A DNA stretch of 64,000 nt from UMGS363 sp051881775 (lineage in GTDB: Bacteria; Bacillota; Clostridia; Oscillospirales; Ruminococcaceae): positions 1 through 64,000 of the forward strand of contig JBJEQN010000122.1 of the NCBI GenBank assembly GCA_051881775.1, read 5' to 3'. The notes under the pieces were generated by a model, which did not search any database, had not been told where the DNA came from, and worked only from the letters and a program-made list of their open reading frames with translations. Below are positions 17,213 through 26,359 of this stretch, in pieces (positions within the stretch are counted from its first letter, which is position 1; every line of letters begins with the position of its first letter). The translations under genes and the position numbers were made by a program.

Positions 17213-17686
17213 TCAATTCCTGCTGCAGTTTGCGGCGTCAATGGCGGCAACGAGCAGCAGCACCGAAATTTCGTCCGAATCGTTCAGAATATCTATAACA
17301 TATGTATCGGACAGATTGAAAATTTCCTTTTTTATATATGCGATAACAAGTCCGTTATATGTTCTTACCTCATAATTCCATTCAAAAATATCTCCCGTTA
17401 CGCTCCAGCCGTTGTAGTCAATGTCATATTTTGGCGTGAAAAGGCTGAGCTTCTTTTTTATAGAGCCGTACCTTGACCCCATAATATAAACGTCAAATTC
17501 GGCAAACAGCCTCAGCAGCTTTTCTTCTATATGGCCTATTTCAAGGTCATTTCGGTCGAAAAAGCGTATCCTGTGACCAAGGGCAAAAAAGTCGGCTTTG
17601 GCGGTGTATTTTCTGTTCATATTTTCATCATAAATGTCATAGCTGTCCGTCCAGCTGAAAATACGCTGTTTTATTATCAGCTTCAT
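17213..17686 (-). CDS. LURP-one-related (LOR/YxjI-like) protein
   Basis: 157 residues, matching the length and beta-rich pattern of LURP-one-related proteins (Tubby-like fold). The N-terminus LIIKQRIFSWTDSYDIYDEN is followed by repeated strand motifs such as FFDRNDLEIGHIEEKLL, KYDIDYNGWSVTGDIFEWNY and SDTYVIDI. Bacterial members have no established biochemical role, though the fold suggests membrane or lipid association. It is the first gene of the LOR-murC-lexA-CPBP unit. Confidence 0.8.
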   Translation of the reverse strand: MKLIIKQRIFSWTDSYDIYDENMNRKYTAKADFFALGHRIRFFDRNDLEIGHIEEKLLRLFAEFDVYIMGSRYGSIKKKLSLFTPKYDIDYNGWSVTGDIFEWNYEVRTYNGLVIAYIKKEIFNLSDTYVIDILNDSDEISVLLLVAAIDAANCSRN

Positions 17687-17942
17687 AGCTTTACCATCTC
17701 CTGTGTTTTTTGGCTTATTTGGCTGAAACTCTCACATAAAATATTTACAAAAAGTCAATTCAAATTCATATCTACAACAGAAATACTTAAATATAATATG
17801 TTATATTATACTCGGTGATATACAAAAATAAAATAAATGTTTGCTATGCCTGAATAAAAAACCTGTTATTTGAGCAAAATATAACAAAACAGTGTATCCC
17901 ACCGAATTTCGGAAAGAAACTCATGAAAAGGAGAACGTTAAA

Positions 17943-18239
17943 ATGAACATCACCGACATCAAAATCAGAAAAATTATCCCCGACGGTCGTCTCCGTGCCA
18001 TCATCTCCATCACTATCGACGATATGCTCGCTATCCACGACATCAAGGTAGTGCAGGGCGATGAAAGACTTTTTGTTGCAATGCCCAGCAGAAAGGATGA
18101 AAACGGCGTATTCAGAGATGTGGTACATCCTATCTCCCCCGAAGCAAGATCCCTTGTTGAGGGTCAGATCCTCGAAGCATACACCCGTCATATTGAACTT
18201 ATGCAGGCAGAAGCTGAAGCCGAAGAAGCAGGACTTTGA
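17943..18239 (+). CDS. spoVG: SpoVG family septation/RNA-binding regulator
   Basis: 98 residues. SpoVG is a small site-specific nucleic-acid-binding regulator affecting asymmetric septation in sporulators and virulence or capsule genes elsewhere. The sequence shows the family core: MNITDIKIRKI, AIISITIDDMLAIHDIKVV, FVAMPSRKDENGVFRD and HPISPEARSLVE. The ATG at 17943 follows AAAAGGAGAACG. The upstream gap (17687-17942) is very AT-rich and divergent from the LOR gene. I could not place a confident sigma-H or sigma-A promoter in it. Confidence 0.95.
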   Translation: MNITDIKIRKIIPDGRLRAIISITIDDMLAIHDIKVVQGDERLFVAMPSRKDENGVFRDVVHPISPEARSLVEGQILEAYTRHIELMQAEAEAEEAGL

Positions 18240-18264
18240 TCCGACGTTTAAATTCGGTTTATAT

Positions 18265-18300
18265 CCGCCGTCCTTTTCCCGGGACGGCGGCTTTTTTTTA
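18265..18300 (+). terminator. Terminator of spoVG
   Basis: CCGCCGTCC (18265-18273) pairs with GGACGGCGG (18282-18290), followed by CTTTTTTTT. Confidence 0.92.
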
Positions 18301-18302
18301 TT

Positions 18303-18560
18303 TTGGAAAGTGGAAAGTTGAAAGTTGAATTGTATTAATTCGGAATTCGGAATGCGTAATTCGGAATTATATACGCTTCACTAAATGAATGAACACGCAA
18401 TACCAAAATTATTCAATATTCATCAAAATATGTAGGGGACGGGTCTCCCGTCCCGATTTAACCGAATTTTCTGTTTTGCGACAAACGGGACGGGAAACCC
18501 GTCCCCTACATTAATTATTTCATTTAGCGCAGCGCTTATAATTCCGCATTCCGAATTATT
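18303..18560. repeat. Purine tract plus MITE-like inverted repeat with GC palindromes
   Basis: GGAAAGTGGAAAGTTGAAAG (from 18304) belongs to the purine-word family. From ~18336 an inverted-repeat element begins. The left arm contains TTCGGAATGCGTAATTCGGAATTAT and ACGCTTCACTAAATGA; the right arm contains TCATTTAGCGCAGCGCTTATAATTCCGCATTCCGAAT. The core has two palindromes, GGGACGGG-TCT-CCCGTCCC and GGGACGGG-AAA-CCCGTCCC, bounded by GTAGGGG and CCCCTAC. The right end lies 1-2 bp from the Nudix stop codon (18562). No gene is present. Confidence 0.75.
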
Positions 18561-18561
18561 A

Positions 18562-19104
18562 TTATTCCTCATTCCAAATTTTTTTTGCGGCAAGGAGCAG
18601 CGCTGTCTGTGTCTTGCCGTCTTTTATTTCGCCGTTTACAACCATTTTAACAGCTTCGGCAAGGGGTACCTTCTCAACGTCAAGAAATTCGTCCTCGTCA
18701 AGTGACTGCTTATCGAATTTAAGCCCCGTTGCAAGATACATATGTATCTTTTCCGTAAGATAAGCAACGGAAGGGTACATTACGCCCAGATATTCAAAGT
18801 TTTCGCACTCTGCGCCCGTTTCTTCCTTTAATTCACGCAGCCCTGCGTCACGGTGATCCTCGCCGAATTCCAGCTTTCCTGCAGGTATCTCGGTAAGCAC
18901 CTCCTGAAATGGGTATCTGAACTGGCGCACAAGATAAACATTGCCGTCTTTGTCCACGGGAACGATACAAACTCCGCCGGGGTGTATAACAAGCTCTCTG
19001 TCAACAACAGCGCCGTTTTCAAGCTCCGCCTTGTCCTTCTGCACTTTGATTATCTTACCGTCATAAATAGGCTGTGTGCCTACTGTTTTTTCCTGAAGAT
19101 GCAT
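18562..19104 (-). CDS. Nudix hydrolase, ADP-ribose pyrophosphatase type
   Basis: 180 residues. The Nudix box reads GKLEFGEDHRDAGLRELKEE (from ~residue 75) followed by TGAE, with the metal-binding REXXEE glutamates. The N-terminal IYDGKIIKVQKDKAELENG strand swap and the segment VYLVRQFRYPFQEVLTEIPAG are typical of the ADP-ribose pyrophosphatase subfamily (NudF-like), which hydrolyses ADP-ribose to AMP and ribose-5-phosphate. It is monocistronic with its own promoter. Confidence 0.92.
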   Translation of the reverse strand: MHLQEKTVGTQPIYDGKIIKVQKDKAELENGAVVDRELVIHPGGVCIVPVDKDGNVYLVRQFRYPFQEVLTEIPAGKLEFGEDHRDAGLRELKEETGAECENFEYLGVMYPSVAYLTEKIHMYLATGLKFDKQSLDEDEFLDVEKVPLAEAVKMVVNGEIKDGKTQTALLLAAKKIWNEE

Positions 19105-19166
19105 AATAAAGCTCCTTTTCTCTATGTAAAATGTTAAAAGTCAGCACAACAAATGTTCTGTTTTTT

Positions 19167-19195
19167 ATTATAACACATATTTTTCCCATTATCAA
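19167..19195 (-). promoter_or_regulatory. Promoter of Nudix hydrolase
   Basis: On the minus strand TTGATA (19195-19190) and TATAAT (19172-19167) lie 17 bp apart, about 60 bp before the start codon. Confidence 0.75.
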
Positions 19196-19248
19196 GTACC
19201 AATGAAACAAATTTTCCGAGTTTTTTCACCTTGCCTGTTTTATGTATT

Positions 19249-19282
19249 TTTGACAATTTATTCCAGTTAACGGGCGTATAAT
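19249..19282 (+). promoter_or_regulatory. spoIIE promoter, 21-bp spacer, Spo0A-type
   Basis: A perfect TTGACA (19250-19255) and a perfect TATAAT (19277-19282) are separated by 21 bp rather than 17. B. subtilis spoIIE and spoIIG have the same abnormal spacing, and Spo0A~P bound next to the -35 compensates for it. TTTGACA here differs by one base from the 0A half-site TTCGACA and overlaps the -35, as in spoIIG. Confidence 0.65.
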
Positions 19283-19320
19283 ATTTTTAAGGAAAAAATA
19301 CAGAAAAGGATGGTAAAAAT

Positions 19321-21666
19321 ATGGTATTAAAGGAAAAACAGCTTGAAGCTGCGCCGGAGGGTGCGGCACCCCGTCACGGGGGAACAAGGGGAAAGGAGAA
19401 AAAGCACGGTCTTGGCACCGTGCCTGCGGCGATAACAGCCTGCCTGTGCGGAGTGATGTTCGGGGGCGCTTTTTCGGGAGGAACGGCTATCCCTGTATGT
19501 ACCGCTCTGACAGCCGCAGCTTCTCCTGCTTACGGCTTGTGCATTTTTATCGGACTAGCGGCTTCCTGTATGGCGGCAGGGAAGGTGGGGGGCTTTGCGG
19601 CGGAAATAACGGCTGCGGCTATCCTTGTGTGCATACGCTTTGCGGTGCAGCTTTTCTCGGGCTCCTGCAAGACTGCGGCAAGAACTGCGGCGGTAACGGC
19701 AGGGGCGGTCTATTTCCTTTCGGGCATCGCCGAGGCTTTTTTCGGGAAAATAACTCCCGTGGTCATAGCGGCTGTGTTCTTCCGAAGCATTATATGCGGA
19801 ACGGTGGCGTACTTTGCTTCATCCTGCGCCGAAGAAATTTCTCAGAGCGGACGGATAAGCGTTACGGGTGAACGGGGCGTTCCTGCGGCGGTGATGTACA
19901 TACTCGGAATAGCGGCTCTCAGCGGAGTAGGCTTCGGCAGCTTCTGTGCAGGACGTACCTTCGGAATTTTTATCATTCTTGCGGCAGGGGGCAGGTTCGG
20001 CGGAACGGGTGCGGCTGCGGCAGGGGTGCTTACTGCCCTCGGAATGATACTTGCGGAGTCAGGAGGGGCGGAGCTTCCCGATATGGTGCGGAGTACGGCT
20101 ATAGTCAACTGTGCAGGACTTATTGCAGGCTGCGTTTCCGGTCGTGGGAGAACAGCGTCCTCGGCGGCATTTTCCGTTTCCGCAATGCTGCTTACCCTTT
20201 TTATGGGAAAGATACAGTGGGCGGCGGAGCTTATGACGGATACCCTTGCGGCGGCTGCTTTTTACTGCCTTGTTCCCGACAGGTTGTATATGGGTGCGGT
20301 CAACGGAACGGTGAAGCGTGATTCAGCCGTTCTTGACTGCTGCGGAAGTGCGGTAAGGCTTACTGCGAAAACCATAGGAGGAGTAAGAAGCAGCGTTTCA
20401 AAGGCGGCGGAGCTTCTTGCTGAAATAAACGGGGAGGAAAATAAAATTGATATTGCTCAGGAGGCTTGCCGGAAAATATGCGGAGAATGCCGCAATAGTG
20501 AGATTTGCTGCAGCGGAAGCGGCCGCAGAGCAGGCGTTGTTTTCGCAGATGCTGTACGCATACTCGGTTATAAAGGTCATATTACAGAAAAGGAGCTGCC
20601 GAAGGTACTTGAAGGCTGTACAAAAAAGGCTGAGATAGCGGAGTTTTTCAACGACTGCGCACGAATGAACAGAATGTCTAAAAGCGGCAGGGATCTTTCC
20701 GCCGTTCTCAGGGAATGTATAGACGAGCAGCTTTCCGCCGCAGAGGATATGCTGTGCTTCATAAGCGGAGAGTTTTCGGACGGCAGGATATACGATGAAA
20801 ACCTGTCGGAAAGGGTGAAATTCACTGCGGAGCGCTTCGGCGGAAAAAATCCTTCGGCGGCGGTATATTTTGATACTTACGGGCATATTTTTATTTCGTG
20901 CTGTATGGAAGGCAGGCTGGAAAGCCCCGTGGAGGAAATGACGGACAGGCTTTCTTCCATGACCGACAGGGAGCTTGACAAGCCGGAGGTCTTCTCCGAG
21001 GACGGCTTTATGCGCATCTGCTGGCACGAATTTCCCTGTTTCCGCACCGAAACGGGAAAGGCTGTGCTTTGCGGCAGGGAAGAGGTCAGCGGCGACAGCT
21101 CCGCAGAGTTCAGCGACGGCTCGGGCTGCATCTACTATCTTATTGCGGACGGAATGGGCAGCGGCAGCAGAGCGGCTCTCGAAAGCGGAATGGCGACCTC
21201 TCTCCTGTCAAAGCTGATACGCTCGGGAACAGGCGTTGAAGCGGCGCTTAAAACGGTGAACCTTATCCTTCTTTCCAAATCGGAGGACGAGATATTCACC
21301 ACCGCCGACCTGCTGCGGATAAACCTTTTCAGCGGCAGAGCGGATATTTTCAAGGCAGGCGCAGCAAAAAGCTTTATCAGAACGGGGGGAACGGTGAAAA
21401 CTGCGGAAAGCGCTTCCTTTCCTCTCGGCATAATGCCAAGAATACGCCCCGAACAGCGCACTCTCAGGCTTTCTGACGGTGACTGCGCCGTTATGTTCAG
21501 CGACGGCATAGGCGAGAGCAGCTTCCCAAAGCTCCGTGAGCTTATCCTCAGCGACGGTTATTCCCCCCAGCGCTGTGCCGATGCCATCATCGACTATGAT
21601 AAAAACGGCGAAAATACCCCATCCGACGACCGTACCGTCCTCGTTGTCAAACTGCATAAAATTTAA
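19321..21666 (+). CDS. spoIIE: Stage II sporulation protein E (PP2C phosphatase)
   Basis: 781 residues. SpoIIE dephosphorylates SpoIIAA at the polar septum and so releases sigma-F in the forespore. Residues ~30-330 hold about ten transmembrane helices rich in Ala/Gly. A central region (~330-580) includes a cysteine cluster (CRKICGECRNSEICC). The C-terminal PP2C-type phosphatase has DGMGSG (near residue 609) and MFSDGIGE (near 724) as metal-binding aspartates. B. subtilis SpoIIE is about 827 residues, so the length is near normal. AAAAGGATGG precedes the ATG. It is monocistronic, with glgB following after ~240 bp. Confidence 0.93.
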   Translation: MVLKEKQLEAAPEGAAPRHGGTRGKEKKHGLGTVPAAITACLCGVMFGGAFSGGTAIPVCTALTAAASPAYGLCIFIGLAASCMAAGKVGGFAAEITAAAILVCIRFAVQLFSGSCKTAARTAAVTAGAVYFLSGIAEAFFGKITPVVIAAVFFRSIICGTVAYFASSCAEEISQSGRISVTGERGVPAAVMYILGIAALSGVGFGSFCAGRTFGIFIILAAGGRFGGTGAAAAGVLTALGMILAESGGAELPDMVRSTAIVNCAGLIAGCVSGRGRTASSAAFSVSAMLLTLFMGKIQWAAELMTDTLAAAAFYCLVPDRLYMGAVNGTVKRDSAVLDCCGSAVRLTAKTIGGVRSSVSKAAELLAEINGEENKIDIAQEACRKICGECRNSEICCSGSGRRAGVVFADAVRILGYKGHITEKELPKVLEGCTKKAEIAEFFNDCARMNRMSKSGRDLSAVLRECIDEQLSAAEDMLCFISGEFSDGRIYDENLSERVKFTAERFGGKNPSAAVYFDTYGHIFISCCMEGRLESPVEEMTDRLSSMTDRELDKPEVFSEDGFMRICWHEFPCFRTETGKAVLCGREEVSGDSSAEFSDGSGCIYYLIADGMGSGSRAALESGMATSLLSKLIRSGTGVEAALKTVNLILLSKSEDEIFTTADLLRINLFSGRADIFKAGAAKSFIRTGGTVKTAESASFPLGIMPRIRPEQRTLRLSDGDCAVMFSDGIGESSFPKLRELILSDGYSPQRCADAIIDYDKNGENTPSDDRTVLVVKLHKI

Positions 21667-21844
21667 ATCGGCAAAAGTTTTTACGGTAGCAGTTTTTCAC
21701 AAAAAAGCGGACATTTGTGTACAAATAATTGTGTAGAACGGGTCATATTCCTTTTTATGGTAGATTTTAAATGAAAATTTTGTATATTTTGCATAAGTTT
21801 AACTATAACTTTACGTCAGATGTATAAAATAATAACAAAAACAC

Positions 21845-21873
21845 TTGAAATGTGATACATAATCTGTTAAAAT
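21845..21873 (+). promoter_or_regulatory. Promoter of glycogen operon
   Basis: TTGAAA (21845-21850) and TAAAAT (21868-21873) with a 17-bp spacer, ~30 bp before glgB. The rest of the 21667-21903 gap is AT-rich with no visible gene and no clear spoIIE terminator. Confidence 0.65.
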
Positions 21874-21903
21874 ATAAATATAAAAATAGAAGGAGTATGA
21901 TGT

Positions 21904-23979
21904 ATGTCTTCCAATAAAACAGAATTCCCCGACGGCTACGAATTTCCCCTCCATATTTTCCATGAGGGAACCAGTGCAAACGCATATGATTTTTTAGGCG
22001 CTCATAAGGGTACCAAAAAAGGCAAGAAAGGAGTTTTCTTCAGAGTATGGGCTCCCCATGCCAAGTCTGTGTCCATAGTTGGCGATTTCAACAAGTGGGA
22101 CAGAAACAAGAATCCCTTGAAGCTGCTCCCCGACGGCACGGTGTGGGAGATATTCCTTGAAAACGTTGATACGTTCTTCCTGTACAAGTACAGCATCGAG
22201 ACCGCTCACTGCAGCATCGTGCTGAAAGCCGACCCCTTCGGCACACATATGGAAACAAGACCCGGAACCGCCACAAAGTATTTCGATATTGACGGCTACA
22301 AGTGGGAGGATAAGGCTTGGTACGACAAAAAGGCAAAGACCAACGTCTACAAAAGTCCTATGAACATCTATGAGGTACACTTGGGTTCATGGCGTACATA
22401 TGAAAACGGCGAACCCTTCAGCTATGTGAAATTTGCCGAGGAAATGGTGCCTTACCTCAAGGATATGAACTATACCCATATCGAGCTTATGCCCCTTGCG
22501 GAGTATCCCTATGACGGCTCCTGGGGTTATCAGATAATAGGCTATTATGCACCTACTTCCCGTTACGGAACGCCCTTTGACTTTATGAAAATGATAGATA
22601 TTTTCCATAAAAACGGTATAGGCGTTATCCTTGACTGGGTACCGGCGCACTTCCCCAAGGACGGTGCAGGTCTGTTTGAATTTGACGGCGACTGCTGCTA
22701 CGAATACACCGACCCACTTAAAAAGGAACACGCTTCCTGGGGAACGAGAGTGTTCGATTTCGGCAAGCCTGAGGTACAGTCCTTCCTTATCTCAAACGCT
22801 GTTTACTGGATAGAAAAGTTCCACGTTGACGGTCTGAGAGTGGACGCTGTTGCTTCAATGCTTTATCTTGACTACGACAGGCGTGACGGCGAGTGGCGCC
22901 CCAACAAGGACGGCGGCAGGGAAAATTATGAGGCTGTCGAGTTCCTGAGAAAGCTCAATACCATTGTTTTCAGCAGGAATCCCGATGTTCTTATGATAGC
23001 CGAGGAATCCACGGCATGGCCTCTTGTTACAAAGCCTGCGGACATAGGCGGTCTTGGCTTCAACTTCAAGTGGAACATGGGCTGGATGAACGACTGTCTT
23101 GACTATATGCGCCTTGACCCTATTTACAGGGCAAACAACCATAACAAGCTGACCTTCTCCTTCTTCTACTGCTTCAGCGAGAACTATATACTTCCTATCT
23201 CACATGACGAGGTAGTTCATGGCAAGGCTTCTCTTTGGAATAAGATGAGCGGCGCCTTTGAAATAGACAAATTCTCCACCCTTAAGACCTTCTTTGCCTA
23301 TATGATAGCTCACCCTGGCAAGAAGCTCAACTTCATGGGCAACGAATTTGCACAGCGCATCGAGTGGAACTACAAGCAGGGTCTTGACTGGCAGCTCCTT
23401 GATATGCCTATTCACAAGCAGATACAGGATTTCAGCAGAGATCTCAACAAATTTTATCTGGATAATCCACCTCTATGGCAGCATGACGATGATTGGAACG
23501 GATTTTCCTGGATATGCCATGACGACTATATGCAGAGCGTTATCGCTTTCCGCCGTATAGACGATTCGGGCAACGAGATCATCATTGTCTGCAACTTTGT
23601 TCCCGTTAAGCGTGAAAATTACCGCATAGGCGTACCTTACGAGGGCTATTGGGAGCAGATACTCTCAACCGATGATGCAAAGTACGGCGGCACGGGAACG
23701 GTCAACAACAAAAAGTGCAAGACAGAGGACTTCTCAATGCACGGCTATGAGCAGTCCATATCTCTTGACATTCCGCCGCTTTCGGCAATGTTCTTCAAGC
23801 ACATTCCGCCGAGAAAGCGCAAAACGGCAGACAGCGCAGCAAAAACGGCAGCCGGAAAGAAAAAAGCTCCCGCAAAGACAAGCGCAAAGACAAAAACTGC
23901 TTCCGAAGCTAAACCTGCGGCTAAAAGGAAAACCGCCGGAAAGGCTGAAAATAAGACCCCCGTTAAAAACAAAAAGTAA
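21904..23979 (+). CDS. glgB: 1,4-alpha-glucan branching enzyme with Lys/Ala-rich tail
   Basis: 691 residues. GlgB cuts alpha-1,4-glucan and makes alpha-1,6 branches. A CBM48 N-terminal domain (VFFRVWAPHAKSVSIVGDFN) precedes a GH13 barrel with region I DWVPAHFP (~242), region II DGLRVDAVASM containing the nucleophile Asp (~310), region III IAEES (~364, acid/base Glu) and region IV SHDEVVHG (~433). After the usual C-terminal beta domain (SAMFFKHIPP) an extra tail of ~55 residues is almost only K, A, T and P. Such a histone H1-like tail is not part of the ordinary GlgB. First gene of the glycogen operon, with AGAAGGAGTATG upstream. Confidence 0.95.
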   Translation: MSSNKTEFPDGYEFPLHIFHEGTSANAYDFLGAHKGTKKGKKGVFFRVWAPHAKSVSIVGDFNKWDRNKNPLKLLPDGTVWEIFLENVDTFFLYKYSIETAHCSIVLKADPFGTHMETRPGTATKYFDIDGYKWEDKAWYDKKAKTNVYKSPMNIYEVHLGSWRTYENGEPFSYVKFAEEMVPYLKDMNYTHIELMPLAEYPYDGSWGYQIIGYYAPTSRYGTPFDFMKMIDIFHKNGIGVILDWVPAHFPKDGAGLFEFDGDCCYEYTDPLKKEHASWGTRVFDFGKPEVQSFLISNAVYWIEKFHVDGLRVDAVASMLYLDYDRRDGEWRPNKDGGRENYEAVEFLRKLNTIVFSRNPDVLMIAEESTAWPLVTKPADIGGLGFNFKWNMGWMNDCLDYMRLDPIYRANNHNKLTFSFFYCFSENYILPISHDEVVHGKASLWNKMSGAFEIDKFSTLKTFFAYMIAHPGKKLNFMGNEFAQRIEWNYKQGLDWQLLDMPIHKQIQDFSRDLNKFYLDNPPLWQHDDDWNGFSWICHDDYMQSVIAFRRIDDSGNEIIIVCNFVPVKRENYRIGVPYEGYWEQILSTDDAKYGGTGTVNNKKCKTEDFSMHGYEQSISLDIPPLSAMFFKHIPPRKRKTADSAAKTAAGKKKAPAKTSAKTKTASEAKPAAKRKTAGKAENKTPVKNKK

Positions 23980-24000
23980 ATCCATTGGGAGGAAAAAAGA

Positions 24001-25203
24001 ATGTATACAAAAAAAGAATGCGTCGCAATGCTGCTTGCAGGCGGTCAGGGCAGCCGTCTGTACGCTCTGACTCACGATATGGCAAAGCCTGCTGTTCCTT
24101 ACGGCGGCAAGTACAGGATCATTGACTTTCCGCTTTCCAACTGCGTAAACTCGGGTATTGACACAGTTGGCGTACTGACCCAGTATCAGCCCCTCGTTCT
24201 CCATGATTACATCGGAAACGGTCAGCCCTGGGATCTTGACAAGCAGTACGGCGGAGCTCACTGCCTGCCTCCGTATCAGACGGCTCTCGGCGCAGAGTGG
24301 TATAAGGGCACAGCAAACGCTATCTATCAGAATATCTCTTTCGTTGACAGATATGACCCCGAATATGTTGTTATCCTGTCCGGCGACCATATCTACAAGA
24401 TGGACTACAACGATATGCTTGAACACCATAAAGCAAAGAACGCTGACGCAACTATCGCCGTTCTTGACGTTCCTATGGAAGAGGCTTCACGCTTCGGCAT
24501 TATGATAACAAACGATGAGGGCGACATCATCGACTTTGAGGAAAAGCCCAAGCAGCCTCGTTCCACACTTGCTTCAATGGGTATCTACATATTCACATGG
24601 AGCAAGCTTAAGAAGTATCTTATCGAAAACGAAAATAATCCCGATGAAGACAAGGATTTCGGCAAGGCTATCATCCCCAACATGATGAAGGCAGGCGAAA
24701 AGCTGGTAGCTTACGCATTTGACGGCTACTGGAAGGACGTTGGAACCCTTGATTCCCTTTGGGAAGCTAATATGGATCTTCTTAACCCCAACATTCCTAT
24801 CGACCTTTACGATCCCGATTGGAAGATGTATTCAAGAAACCCCGTTCTTCCTCCCCAGTACATCGGCGCCGACGCTGTTATTGAGAACTCAATGGTTACC
24901 GACGGCTGCGTTGTTGAGGGAACTGTGGACTTCTCGGTAATTTTTGAGGGCGTTAAGATCGAACCCGGCGCAACCGTTACCGACTCCATTATTATGCCCG
25001 GCTCTGTCATTAAATCCGGCGCAAGCGTTGAATACGCTATCGTAGGCGAGAACTGCGTTGTAGGCGAGGGCGCACAGATCGGCGCAAGACCCGAGACCTT
25101 CGACAACAGGGACGATTGGGGCATTGCGGTAGTAGGTCATAACATTACTGTCTCCGAAAATGCAAAGGTTCTTCCGAAGCAGATTATTTCGGAAAATGTT
25201 TAA
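24001..25203 (+). CDS. glgC: Glucose-1-phosphate adenylyltransferase, catalytic subunit
   Basis: 400 residues. It makes ADP-glucose from ATP and glucose-1-phosphate, the committed step of glycogen synthesis. The nucleotidyltransferase signature LLAGGQGSRLYALT is at residues 11-24, followed by AKPAVPYGGKYRIIDF, the substrate site FEEKPKQP, and WKDVGT. The C-terminal left-handed beta-helix has hexapeptide repeats (VIENSMVTDGCVVEG onward). GGGAGG lies upstream of the ATG. It sits 21 bp from glgB and 20 bp from glgD. Confidence 0.96.
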   Translation: MYTKKECVAMLLAGGQGSRLYALTHDMAKPAVPYGGKYRIIDFPLSNCVNSGIDTVGVLTQYQPLVLHDYIGNGQPWDLDKQYGGAHCLPPYQTALGAEWYKGTANAIYQNISFVDRYDPEYVVILSGDHIYKMDYNDMLEHHKAKNADATIAVLDVPMEEASRFGIMITNDEGDIIDFEEKPKQPRSTLASMGIYIFTWSKLKKYLIENENNPDEDKDFGKAIIPNMMKAGEKLVAYAFDGYWKDVGTLDSLWEANMDLLNPNIPIDLYDPDWKMYSRNPVLPPQYIGADAVIENSMVTDGCVVEGTVDFSVIFEGVKIEPGATVTDSIIMPGSVIKSGASVEYAIVGENCVVGEGAQIGARPETFDNRDDWGIAVVGHNITVSENAKVLPKQIISENV

Positions 25204-25223
25204 AATGAGGAGGAGCTTTTACA

Positions 25224-26348
25224 ATGAGCAGAAATAAAAAGGTTTTGGGACTTATTTTCTCAAATATGCACGATAATACTATCGCCGATCTTACAAAGGA
25301 AAGAACAATGGGCAGCGTTCTTTTCGGCGGACGTTACAGACTCATTGACTTCCCTCTTTCCAATATGGTAAACAGCGGAATTGACGAAGTCGGCGTTATC
25401 ACAAAATCCAATTACCAGTCACTTCTCGACCACCTTGGCTCAGGCCGTGAATGGGATCTTGCAAGCAAGAACGGCGGACTTCACCTGCTTCCTCCTTTCA
25501 GCCACGTTTCCAGCGGTATGTACAGAGGCAGACTTGAAGCTCTTTACGGCGTTTGGGATTTCATAAAGACCTCCGACGCAGATTATGTTGTTCTTTCCGA
25601 CTGCGACGTTGTTGCAAACGTTGATTTTGCGCCTATCGTTGATTCTCATATCGCTTCCGGCGCAGATATTACAGCTGTTTACGCAAAGGACGTTATTACC
25701 GTTGAACAGGCTCAGAAGGCAACCGTTTTCGGCATCAACGACGACGGCAGGATCGTTGACGTTCTCACAAATCCTTATATGAGCGGCGCCTGCAACGTAT
25801 CTCTCAATATGTTCGTTCTTTCAAAGGAATTCCTCAAGAATCTTGTTCTTGAAGCAAATTCAAGAGGTCTTGTAAGCTTTGAAAAGGATATTCTCCAGGC
25901 AAGAACTCACGATTACAAGATAATGGCTTACCGCTTTGACGGCTATTTCAGCAGAATTTGCTCTATGGATACCTTCTATAAGGCAAATATGAACCTTCTC
26001 AGCACTTCAAACAGAGAAAAGCTGTTCCTCCAGACCCGTCCTATCTATACTAAGGTAAGAGATAATCCGCCTGCTAAGTTCGCTATCGGCGCAAAGGTAA
26101 AGAACTCTCTTATCGGCGACGGCTGCATTATCGAGGGTACAGTTGAAAACTCTGTTCTCTTCAGAGGTGTAAAGGTCGGCAAGGGCGCTGTTGTAAAGAA
26201 TTCCATTCTTATGCAGGATACAGTTATTGGCAGCAAGTGTGAAGTAAGCTGCGTTGTTTCCGATAAGAACGTTAAGGTCAGCGATATGCGTATGCTCACA
26301 GGCTCGCAGAATTATCCTCTGTACCTGGGCAAGGGCGCTGTCATCTAA
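25224..26348 (+). CDS. glgD: GlgD, non-catalytic ADP-glucose pyrophosphorylase subunit
   Basis: 374 residues, homologous to GlgC but lacking the GGxGxRL nucleotide loop: the N-terminus reads LGLIFSNMHDNTIADLTKER instead. It keeps GRYRLIDFPLSNMVNSGIDEVGV and the C-terminal hexapeptide repeats (IGDGCIIEGTVENSVLFRG). In Firmicutes GlgD binds GlgC and raises its activity. AGGAGG precedes the ATG. The paired GlgC/GlgD arrangement is a good marker of Bacillota. Confidence 0.94.
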   Translation: MSRNKKVLGLIFSNMHDNTIADLTKERTMGSVLFGGRYRLIDFPLSNMVNSGIDEVGVITKSNYQSLLDHLGSGREWDLASKNGGLHLLPPFSHVSSGMYRGRLEALYGVWDFIKTSDADYVVLSDCDVVANVDFAPIVDSHIASGADITAVYAKDVITVEQAQKATVFGINDDGRIVDVLTNPYMSGACNVSLNMFVLSKEFLKNLVLEANSRGLVSFEKDILQARTHDYKIMAYRFDGYFSRICSMDTFYKANMNLLSTSNREKLFLQTRPIYTKVRDNPPAKFAIGAKVKNSLIGDGCIIEGTVENSVLFRGVKVGKGAVVKNSILMQDTVIGSKCEVSCVVSDKNVKVSDMRMLTGSQNYPLYLGKGAVI

Positions 26349-26359
26349 GTCAAAAACGG

